Source: Mycteria americana
Taxonomy: Eukaryota; Chordata; Aves; Ciconiiformes; Ciconiidae
Reading direction: 5' to 3'
Length of the DNA stretch: 64,000 nt
Assembly: GCF_035582795.1 (NCBI RefSeq)
Contig: NC_134366.1
Span: 108,879,756-108,943,755, forward strand
Position 1 is the first letter of the stretch; every line of letters begins with the position of its first letter. Shown piece by piece: positions 15,001 through 27,000 of this stretch. The notes under the pieces were generated by a model. The model was not told the DNA's origin, did no database searches, and was given only the letters and a program-made list of their open reading frames with translations. The position numbers and the translations under genes are program-made.

Positions 15001-18000
15001 GCTCGCCAGCTGAAATAAATCCACTGCTATCAGCATCGTAACTGCGCCAGATCTGAATGGAGATAGATTGATACAACCACATAAATATTGCAGTTAATCA
15101 TCTGCTTGGGTGATAGATCATAAAGATTCACATCAGGACGTCCATAATGATCAAGCTGTTGCATTATCCAATATTTAGTTAATTGTAGACAAAATGAAAT
15201 AAACTTTCCACACTATTGCTTTTACATTTGGATGCTGTACATGTGACGTGCTGCTATCATATATTTGATGCAGACACACTGTCTATAAAAGGAAGAAAAG
15301 ACTAAGAAACCGCTCTGCATTTCTTACCTAATCTGTACATGTAGCTTCTCTTATTGCCCTGAGTAAAAGTCAAGGCCATACACAACTGGCCATTGATCTG
15401 CAGAAGTCCCCCGTTTGGGTGTGAAATAAAATTAACTGCAAGCAGACTTGGAAAAATTGAAATTCTGGGCTAGGATACTTAGGGGCAGAGAGTGGAGGGA
15501 GACTGGGCACAGTTAAGGAAAAGTTATGGGTTTGTGCTCCTCAGTTGGCCCAGCTTATGGAGGTTTCCACCCCACACCCTGCCAGGATAATGCGTCAGGG
15601 TAAAATGGTATAAACTTCTCTACCTGAACAGGTCAGAATGTGTTTTGCTTCCACAATAACCACATATTGCCCATGCTATGTTCTATGGAGTGTGGAAGTG
15701 TATGTATTGAAGAAGCTGTTGGTATGCAAGGGGAAAAAATGTAGAGATACAGACCCGCATGAATTCCACACTGTTGTCCAAAGGTGTTTCCCGTCGGAAA
15801 AGCAGCAGAAAGTTCTCATCATCAGGCAGGATCATATTTGCAAGCTGGAAAAAAAAAAGCATTAAAAAAGCCCCAAAACAAACCCAAACCATGAAAGTAA
15901 AGATATGAAAAAACTTGGGTGACTGCTGACCCCGTATGGGAAATACAAGTTGAGCATGTTGTTGCCTTGGAAATAAACCCCAAGCCAAGAGATCTGGCTA
16001 ATGTAGTACTCCATGACTCACGTGCTCCCCACCCAGGCTCTGTCTCCCATATCTCCCAAGTCTGCTCTAGGTCCTAATTCTCCCTCTTTCTGTAAAAGAA
16101 ATCCTGGGCTGGGTTTGGGGAGAGATACCTCTTGGATTTGCAAGCGTCCATCTGTGGTGACATCGTAGGCAGACATGAATTGCTCCTTCATCCTCTGAAC
16201 TTTTTCTTCTGTGACGGTGTTCTGCCATGGGGAAAACAACACGCGCGTGAAATATCTCCTCACTCACAGATAACCGCCAGGATCATTGCATCCTTACCAT
16301 TGGGGGCTAATACTTCTAAAAGCCCACAAACACACCACCTTAGATGAATTTTTGGAAATTAGTGCTATGCATAGCTTTGTAGCAACTAAGCTTTCAGTTG
16401 GAAGACCAGTGTTTGGAGACCACAAATGTTTCAGTGACACCTGCTTCTTTAGCCAGCTGTTCCCACTATATCACTGGGATTTGGTTTTGCAGCAGTTTCC
16501 ATGCTGCTCATTTTCATCGTGTTCTGTTCAGGAAGATGTCCTTATCCTTGAACTACATCCCTGTAGTTCATTAGATCATCAGCCTTGAAAGGTGTCAGTG
16601 GAGTTGGATTGTTGCTTATTATTGCCTGTCAACTGGTTCAAGACCTGGCACCAAGCCCTGTCAGTGTTTCTGGGTTAATGGCATGGGATTTCAAGCAATT
16701 CACATTCCCTTTGCATCTGCTCAACCTCATAATCAATTTATACATAGCGAGGAGTTTTCAGGCCTTGTCAGGTTTTATGTTTTGACAGGCATTGCTGTGA
16801 CAGGTGAAATACAATGCTTGGGTTCAACAGGCCTGATTTCTTTTTCTTAGCAGTAACCTTTAGGGTATCTGGTCTGACTGGGCTACACAAAGTACAGTTT
16901 CCCCACCCTGGGGACAGGCTTCTGGTCAGATGAGCTTTGTGGATGGGCCGGGAAGCTCACCTAGTTAGCCTCTCCCAAGCAATAGCGAAGTCCAATGTTA
17001 CCCTCCGCACCGCACGGAGCAGGTCCTGGCTCCTCTCCCAGTCCCATGGGAGATGGCCCCCTCTGGGAGGGGAGGAAGGGAGGAGGATAACCCAGACTGG
17101 CTCTTGGCATACTTTTGTAGCATTTTTTGCAAGAGAATAAATTAAGTTCTTCCCTACCCCTGAAGAAAAACACTTCAAAGGTTTTATCATCTCCACGTCC
17201 AGGCGGAGTTAGGACTGTAGCTGTGTCTTTCTGGGTCTTCTAACTCAGCTTCTCGTCCTTTCAGCTACTATTGCAGGCTCATGAGGTTGTACAATCCCTT
17301 TCTTACTACTGTGACACAAGAACAAGACCTTGAGTGACTTTCTCCAAGTTACTCAGTGCATACATCAATGCAGCCTGCCTGGCTGTTCAGAAGCTAAGCA
17401 AATATAAATCTCCTAGGAAAGGACACTCTCTGTTGCCCTGTCCTGGCAGAGTGAACAGCGGGTGTGCAGGCTCTGCCTGATGCCCTGATTGTAGCATGTC
17501 CAGGCCTCAGATTATTCACTGCCTTATGTGCTCCTTTAGGCCCTGATTCTGCAAAGCGTGAGCTGGAGCAGCAATTGTGCTGCTCTGCAAAAAGTTGCAT
17601 GGGGTGGAAGATCTTTCTGTAAGGTTTGTCACCTCTGAGCAAAGTAACATGGCTGGGCTGCACACACAGCAACTGCAGCTCATGTTCTCACTTCGGATAG
17701 GTATTTGAAACCACCACACTGGAAACTGAACATGCCTTACACCCCAAAACTTCCTTGGCCATACCCACATTCAGTAGTAGCCAGGTGACGACAGCATCTT
17801 CCAGCTGCTCTCAGGCGGTACTGCTCCACAGCCTTTGCTCAGCAGCAGCTGCCACAGTCAGTGACAGAGATGTCGAGACACACAGGGATGTCACAGACGA
17901 GGTAATCAAAAAGAAAATGAAGTATCTTCTGCTTAGGCTCGTTAAGCTAAGGTCTATCTTTGCACCCACTTTGTCACCAGCTTTCCCCACGTTTAGGTGT

Positions 18001-21000
18001 GACTGGTGTTTGCAGCCGTAATTTGCTGCTAGTGATAACAGAAAAAAGGTATCTATAGGTACATGGATACACAGATAGTATGACTGATCATTTATGATAT
18101 AGTTTAATTTTCCTTCACCTTACTTCAGAGCAGACTCGGAGCTCATGAGCACTTATCTGCACAAAGTCATTATGGGCTTATACAGAAATCTTTAATAGCA
18201 GTGTCAGTGCAGAGGATCCTACATCGAAATCAGGGGAGAAAGAGTTAATTGGCTTTGGATTATAAATGTCACATCAAAATAACCAAGAGGTGGCTGTACT
18301 TAGAACAAGTGAAACTCCTTCACCAAGACTGATACAGGACTAGGATGTGCCAGCCGATGGAAAATTTGGGAATCTGGGAGGAGGAATGGGAGGATAGGGG
18401 CACCCACGATGCTCTTGGTAGGGCAGATGGGGCACAGCCCCCGGGGGCATCCTTGGGGCACAGCGCCGAGGGCTGGCAACTCCCAGTTAAGAGGCAAGAT
18501 CACTGTCCCAGCAGTGATCTTGCAGGGACGTGCCCGAGGTGGCGGTCCCCCTCCCAGGGCCTGCCTGGTGGTGGCCCTGAGAGGTCCCAGGGCATGGCTG
18601 CAGGATGCTCCACCTCCATGGTGGTGGCCGGCGAGCCCTGTGGGCTGCGTGGCCGGGTGCCCGCACCACTGCCCCACCTGCGTGCGGGCGTCGGGGGCAC
18701 AGCACGCCACTGACGATGCACATACAGTTTTCTTTCCCCTCGGCATTATAGCTCGCCCTCATGCTATTTAAGTTGTCTTCTGATGGCACCTTGACTCTTT
18801 GAGACACCTCCCTGGCGTTAGGCAAGCCTATCAGTTGCCGACTTCAATAGGCTTGCAAAGTACTTTGGAATTATCCTCCTCCGTGCCCAGTAGGAAAAGT
18901 TATTTCTGAAACGGTAATCATAGCTGATATTTGAAAAGTGCGCTGTGGAGTTCAGACTAGTCATTTGTTAAGAAAGCTGATTGCTCAACTTCGTGTCAGC
19001 TATTAACCACCACTCATTGAGCTTTGTGTGGCAGCAACACTGTTATCTGCATAAAAATAGAACTGCCTCCTTTTTTTTTTTTTTATTTTTAACTGATTTA
19101 AACTATGGGATACATCAGGTAAGTACCCAAAATACTTACAAAATTTACATAGCTCCAACAGCTTTTAGTCCAAGGGGTTACACTACAGTGGATTTTTCAA
19201 ATTGGACAATCTCTCTCTGTTCATAAATATTCTACTTATGAAACACAAGTGGTAATGGATCTACTAAAACCCAACCTTTACTCCCAAAGAGTAAAAGTGA
19301 AGTAAAAGATATTGGACAAACTGGCTTTCCCAAGATGCACGCTCAAAGCAAAATTATTTGTACATTACAATTTTTTACACTGAGAATGATACATCTTGGT
19401 TTACGACCATTAGGTTTCAAAGGTGACCTTTATGTTTGCCAAAAAAACCCCAATCCCAGAAGATAAAAAAAAAAAAAAGATCAAATAAGTCATGCCACTT
19501 CCAAGCAGAAACCAAGGCTGGGAGACCTGGTCTCCGAGATCGACCTATTGGTGGTGCAGACCTGCTTGCTCTGATTGCCTTTCCGTTCCAAAAACATTTA
19601 AAAGGTTGGAAAAAACCTTGCACATAATCTGCATTATTCGTTCCCCTTGTCCAACCAAGGCCGCGAACTGCAGACTCCTTCTGTATTTGCTGACTCTGTG
19701 ATCTGATTTTGGAGGTCTGCAGCCTGAGGTGGGGCAGCCCGGGCAGGCTGCAGGGCAAAGCCCGGACAGTGGGGCAGATGGCTGGAGCTGCCGATCCCTC
19801 CCTGAAGGCTTAGGGAGCAAGTTCAATTCTCTGGCTTGTTTAGATTTTGTTCATGTAGGGTTTTGCCTCCAAATCAGGCCTGTGGCATTGCTACAGTGAG
19901 GCAGCGACACTGGGAAGCTTGTGAGTGGTTCAGCAGGAACCTCACGCCTAGACAAGAGCATGCTCCAAAAACAGAGGGAGAAAACTATTCAGACAAAAGT
20001 ATTGTCTATGTAATATTCCAGGACTTACGGAGCCGAGGTAGGATTTTACTAGCCAAACCTGTTGTCCTTGTTCTTATTTGTACTGGTGCAATGTCCTGGG
20101 AGCCCTAGGAGGGGGCACCCCAGCTGGGACTCCAAGCTCTGCTCAGAAGAACGGAGATGGACAGAGACAAATAGCAAGCAAAGCCAGTCAGCGGGGAAAT
20201 AAAGAGAGACAATATGGAGACTATTAAAACTTTTAAAAGCCTTGTAGATATAGCAACCAATTACAGTCATGTAAGAATATTAAGCAGATTTTTTTTCAAT
20301 AGTATTGGTGGTTTGTACAGACAAGACTCAGGTATCCCTAAAAGGGACAAAAGAAATATTGGCAGGTAAGAAATTACAGTTGAGGGAGTCTCTGCAGGCA
20401 CGGCCTGGGCAGGGATCCAGCAACCAGCCGGCGGTGCGAGAGGGCATTTCTCACCCAGTGCTGGGGACGGGGCCGAGCTGGGATGGCGGGGCAATGAGGG
20501 CTGCACAGGGCTACTGGCCGGGCCGGGGGCTACAGGGGCCTCTTTGCAGCCTCGGCCACCCTGAGATGAGCTTGCTGGCCAAAGGTAAAAGCTTGGCAGC
20601 TCACTGGTCAAGAGGCCTGATTTTTTATTCTCTGCCTTTGGGCTCTTACAAATGTTTCCTTGCCTCCCAGATCGGGGCAGGACCTATGATAGAGGGAGAA
20701 AGATCTGGAGCAGAAGAGGAAGAAGGGGAGACCTCAAGGCAGGCACACACAGGGACGAATGGCATTGACACCGAAACACAGCTGCTGCGCCGAGTGCTAT
20801 GGCCACCGGCTTCCCCGGGAAGTTTTCTTTTCCTTCCTTCCCTTTAATTATTAACTTGCTGTTCAACTACAGATTGCACCTAAAAAACCAAACACACTCT
20901 GCTTTCAAATGCTTCAGGCTCACGCTCCATTTATTCAAGCTCTATGAATTATAGGGGGAGTAATAAAAAAAAAAATACACCACCTTTCTGCTCTGGAAAG

Positions 21001-24000
21001 CAACTGTACAAATAGCATGATACCCTCTTGTCTCTATGAGCTGGGACAGGGGGAAATGGCTTTGCAGCAAGAAAACAGCTGTAGTTGAGCACAGCTTTTT
21101 TCATCAGAGCTAATTCTGTTGCCTGTCTCAAGCAGCAGACCCCTCCCCAGTTTCAAAGGTTTGCAAAGCATTCTCAAGTGTTCCCTGCTTGGGCTAAAAT
21201 TTTGCAGACTCGTTAGCAGCTAGATAAAATTTCCCTCTTGTGAACGTTTAAGTGAATGCTGTTGCATCCTTTCTGGTAGGTGTCTGTATGGGGAGGTCTT
21301 TCTTGTCATTCCTTGTTTTCCCTGCTGCATGCACCTCCCTGAGTTTCTGGAGGAGAATTTAATCAAGAGGTAATAGCCCTAATTGACAGAGGAGCACAAT
21401 TTCCCCTGAACTGCTGCCTGCTTAAGGCGGAAACAGCTATAGAGATGCTCACGTTTAGCATCAGTCAACACTGTAATGAAGAGGATTCCCTGCCACAGTC
21501 TGGAAAACACACCTGAACTAGGACCTGCCTCCAATTTTGCCCAGGGTTGGGCTGAGGAAGAGTACGGTTGCTGGGAGAGCAAGTGCTTGGCAAGAAAAGG
21601 TCCTGCAGCAGAAGTAAACCCCTCGCAATGTCTTTCTGATGCTCATTTAAGGGGAAAAAACCCCAACCCTCTGCTAATTTCCATGAAATATGATCTTCAT
21701 TGGACTATAATGATGATGGGAGCTAGCCTGGAATGGAGAGATGCTTTAACCCCTTTTAGGGTTGCTTCATTTGAGTTGTAAAGCTTCAGCTGCCCTGGTC
21801 CCTCATAGGTTGGATGCTGGGTGGTTTCCAAGAGCTGCTGCATGTTCTCACAGTCCAGTCAAGGAAGAAATCCTTCCTACGTACCAGGAGGAGAAGGCCA
21901 TGTCATTTTTGCCCTTACAAAAGCACACAGTTTAAAATATTGCTGTGGCTTTGTTCATACATTTCTCAGGGTTAAGGAGTAAATTTCTTACTATGGATGC
22001 TCTTCCACAGAGTTTTGCAGAGAAAAGCTTCTATGCTTCAAGTTGCCATAACAAATGAATTTTCTGCTTTCTCCTTTCCATGTCCAGTCTTCATCTTCCC
22101 TTCTGCAAAAACCTTTTAGATGTATTTAGCATCACAAAGGTAATCTGGTTTTTAATACTGTTTCTAATAATGGAAAGGGCATGCTCGCTTTTTTTTTAAA
22201 TCTCCACAGCATTTAACTTCTTTGTCGTGGTTGGTTATGACTCTTTGGAAACCTGGCTGTAATCTGTCTTCTTTGTTAACCCATTCCTTTTATATTGTTG
22301 CACTCTTTGCCTCATGCTGTCAAATTAAATTTTTGCTCCTTAAGGGATCCATGTGCTTGACAGCAGCTTGCCTTGATGAAAACACAACTGTGAGTCATTT
22401 GTTTTGGGGAGTAAAAAGCGAATGTGTGGAGCACTATGGAGCCTTTCCTACTTGATGAAAGGGGACGTCTCATTTAATTCTTGCTGATCAAGACAGTCTT
22501 GTCATAAATGGATTTTTTTTTCCTTTTTGACATGATTTTTGGAAGCAAGCCACTATATTGATAAGGGTATAAAAAGCAAGAAGAAACTAAATATAAGTGA
22601 CTATTATAGCCTATTTCTTGAAAAAAGAAGAGGCTTCACTGAAAATGCTGGCGTGAGCACATGTTTCTCCTAACAATGTTTCAGCCAAATTTGATAGAAG
22701 GGTAAAGGGTCCCAGAGATATCAAGTTCTTACAACATCTATGAAAATAAATTATGTCTGCCAAGAAGGCTAGTTGGAAAACAAACTCCACAAATATTACC
22801 ATGCCAAAAGCCACACAGTACAGACAGGAGGCCAGCAGAGACCAGATGGGACATCAGTAATGTACACTTTGACCTTACAAGAAGAACCTTTTTTTGGCCA
22901 AACATTTCTTCTTTAAATCCCATAGCATTAAAAAAATGAATCATATGAATGACTTCACTTCATCCATGCAGTTGTACATTGGATTGCCTGCATTAGTGTG
23001 GGATTTCACCCTGCAGCTCCTGGGGTACCTTCTCATTTGGGCCAGTCTTGCTTACTTAACTGCAGTGCCATCACTTGATAATTTGGCCCTGTGTTTTGGT
23101 TAGGATTTACTGTAATCCTGCATGCTACATTAGATGAGCACTTACCCTGTCATACTGCGTTGTGTTTTGGTTCTTTTTTTAGCTCTCATCAGCACGTATG
23201 TGTGAAATATTTGTTCACGTAGAAGACACCACATCCAACAAAGGCTATTGCAGCCTTCCCTGTGCCATCACGGTTTTCTGGTTAGGCTTTGGACAGGTTC
23301 TTCTTTCTGCCCTTTCCGCTAGGCTGAAAGTTTTTTGACATGCCTTTGGGCAATGAGAACACATCGTGTCTGTTTTTTCCCATAGGCATGTTGAGTTTGA
23401 ATTTAGAGATACTTCCAGGCTCTTGCAGTGCCCTGCCTTAATGTGCAGGAACAAGAACAGGAACTGGTCAGGCTAACCAAGGCTGACAAAAGCCACACCT
23501 AAAGAAATAACTGTATTTGGCAATAATCAGAATCATAGAATGGTTTGGGTTGGAAGGGACCTTGAATGATCATTTAATTCCATCCCCCTCTGCCATAAGC
23601 AGGGACATCTTCCACTAGATCAGGTTGCTCAAAGCCCCGGCCAACCTGGCCTTGAACATTTCCAGGGATGGGGCATCCACAACTTCTCTGGGCAACCTGT
23701 TCCAGTGTCTCACCGCCCTCACCATAACGAGTTTCTTCCTTATGTCTAAATAATCAGGATCGACTCAGGGTTTAGATTTCTGAATTAGTCTGGAGGAGGA
23801 TGCAAGATGAATGCTTTCTGCTAGGGGTCTTCTTGCTGTTGACCTGCTGGTCACCAGAGACCTGGTCTGTGATCCTGAGTCTCTTGGGGTGGTGAAACAT
23901 AGGTGAAGTCTGCTTCAGGTGGCTTTGAGGCTGGCTGATATTTTAGCTATTAAACTTTGTTTGAATGACTACCTGCTGCATTCCTGACCATACTAAGTTA

Positions 24001-27000
24001 AACACATAATTTAGATAGACAATACATTGTGCAAGGCAAGGATGAAGTGCAAGAATAGCTGGAGGCTCCTCATCTTCTTTGGAAGTAAAAGGCAAAGACA
24101 AATCTTTTATGGCTGTTCAGGGTGAGCTCCTGAAGATTACCTTCAGTCCCTTCCAGTCATAACTATCCAGGTGGTTTGGGGGCAGGGGGATTATAACAAG
24201 GCCAATACCTGTCTTGCCTGATCAAATTTACACTTCAAAAATTTTTACACTTGGTCTTTTACACACACACTTAGAGTTAGTGAGGGAAACTGACTTTTAT
24301 CTGAAAGTCTTCTGTCTAATTTTAGTATAAGTTACGCAAAGTGAAATACCATTCTGTGAAAACTCTGCAAGCATAATGGCAATGACATCATTGGTTTTAT
24401 GGAAACTTTCAGTAATCCAAACCCAAAATTTATAGCCATTCATCTAGAAAACTTTTCTTGTCTAATTATTACGAGAATATACATAGAGCTTCATTAAAAC
24501 TGTAGCAAAGAGCAAGCAAGGAAGATCCTAGATGATCTCTATACAGAAAGAAAGATGTACAGCAATGTAAGAGAGAAAGGCAGGGGCTGTAGTTCCTGTT
24601 CCAATAAAATTACTTCTTCAGTGCTGAAAGAAACTGTCCTTTTCACTAAGTTTTCACCTCAGTATAAAAACTTAGAAAATGCATGGAAAGGTGTCCATAA
24701 TGTAGAAGAAAGAGGTTTATGAGTGAGCAGAAGAGAGCACAGGCAGCTCACAGCAGCCATGCAGCAGCAGGTTGGAAGCTGGAGGCTCAAATGGTTAGAG
24801 AGAAAGTCATAGGAGTAATAGCGGCCGCAGATGGATCATGCCAGCAGTTCACAAACCTGTGCTGGTTTGTGGCTGAATTGTCCTCGATTCTGCTTCATAT
24901 CCCCCAAACAAACCAAACCACAGAAGCCCCTCCAGCTGATGGAGAATTTATATAAACTTTAGTGTCATAAATCCCCCGTGTTTCACTGAAGCCTTATGCA
25001 TATGTAACACAAACCTGGAAATCAAAGGCCTTTTCTTAGAAATAGAATAGAATGGAATGGAATGGAATGGAATGGAATAGAATAGAATAGAATAGAATAG
25101 AATAGAATAGAATAGAATAGAATAGAATAGAATAGAAATAGAATATTTTGGTTGGAAGGGACCTACAACAATCATCTAGTCCAACTGCCTGACCACTTCA
25201 GGGCTGACCAAAAGTTAACATATGTTATTAAGGGCATTGTCCAAATGCTTCCAGCAATCGCCCATTGCTGGAGGAGGAGAGACAGAAAGCAGCATCTGAG
25301 ATTTGGGTCGGTTTATTCTAGGTCTACCTTTGTTGCAAAGTTTCTTCCCCCTCCCCCCTAAATTGTTGATGGTTCAATAAAAGATGATTAATTAGCCTCC
25401 CTCACTGGATGGTATTTCAAGATTCCTTCCTCGCTCGGAGCCGTCAGGAAGAGCTGTGCCTCTCAGCTTCCCGACAGGCTCCCTTTTGCATTGTTTTCCC
25501 AGCTGCTCCCATCCCCTGGCATTTAGTGTCAGCTGGGGATGCTGCAGAGTAGCTGGGAAGAAAAACAGAGCTGAAGGACTACAGTGGTCATTAAGAAAAA
25601 TAACAGCTTAGAGAGAGCAGGCTGAAAAAATATAATTATGAAGCCGTTCACTATTCAAGCAGAGACAACTTCCAGTGCTGATAACATTATTTATCACTTG
25701 TAGAGCACTTCAGATACAGTCACTAATTAATCCTTGTGCCACATCTGGAAGTTATGCCAGTGTATTACTGTCTCCCCCTTTTACTGTGCAAGGAAACAGA
25801 GATGTTAAGAGCCCAAAGAAGTAGTAAAGGTCAAAACGAGCAGTAAAGCAGAGATGCTCAGTCCCAGCTCACTGCTCGTATCACAAAGGACACTTTCTTT
25901 CTGTAGGATGGTGAAAACCAGTGCAAAGGGGATCCTTTACCCCTCCCACTATAACCACAAGCCTGTACAATGTAAATCATGTGAAAAAGAGAAAAATGGC
26001 TCAATGTTGCTAGACAAACTCATTGTGCAAAGGTCGTAGAGACCTTTGTTAAATCCAGTGCTCCAGGCAATCCCCATACCTAGGGGAGCGAGGCAGGGGA
26101 CTGCTCTCGGTCTCCCAGGACAAAGCTCCCCTTGGGGTTTTTGCCGCCAAGGCAGACTGCTCTGCCTGCTGCCCGCTGGACAGGACACCGTTTTGTCCCT
26201 ACACAACTGTGAGAACTGAAACCAGACTGCTGGCAAAGGGGAACAAGGCAACACGTCATCTTATCACTCAGGGTAATACTGCTTGAGCGGAAATACTGCC
26301 AAAAATAGGTAGGAAAACCAGGAGAGAAAACCAAAAGCACTTGAGAGCCTGTTTGAGCACGCTGGCAGTTAGTGAGCACTGTCTTCCAGAATGAGCCTAT
26401 TTCTTCTGTTTAATAGGGAGAGAGGGAGTTGGTTCTTTCTTCATTCAATTTGTGTTAAGCTTTTTCTTTTAATGGAAAAACCTAGACAGCAGAAGCAAAG
26501 GAGATGCAAGCTAGATGAGGGTGCTGGTTTAAGCTGGAGTCATCTGAGCATGACTTTTGGCAATCAGTGAACCTCTTCTTGATTTCTTGAAGCAGAATAG
26601 TTTGTTGCTAGAGCCCCCTCATTTTGCATGTGCTGTTTGCTGATACCTAACACAGTATAATAGAGTTCACATCGATAATCAGCAAGACCACAAAAGCTGC
26701 TGTAACATGCCGGGTTTGCAACCCAGCTGGTGTGATGCTGTCTCCAAAATCTCACGTGAGGGATGTGCAAGGGCAGCTATGGGCTAGAGTGGGGCTGGAA
26801 GCTTCCTCTTGACCTCTCATCATTAGGCAGCTGCCTGCAGTGTGAGATCCCCGGCTAAACCTCGGTTTTATCACCAGCTACAGCTCACGCTAGAGAGCCC
26901 CACTTGGAGGTCCCTTGCTTCAGCGACCTGCCGCAGCATTGAGCTCTGCGGCCTCATGTTAAGCCTCTCCTTCAACATCTCGCGTTTGCTGTCACTGGGT

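Noticed and set aside
24948..25175. Minus-strand frame with FYSIL repeats
   Set aside because: Translation of the pentanucleotide microsatellite, not a protein.
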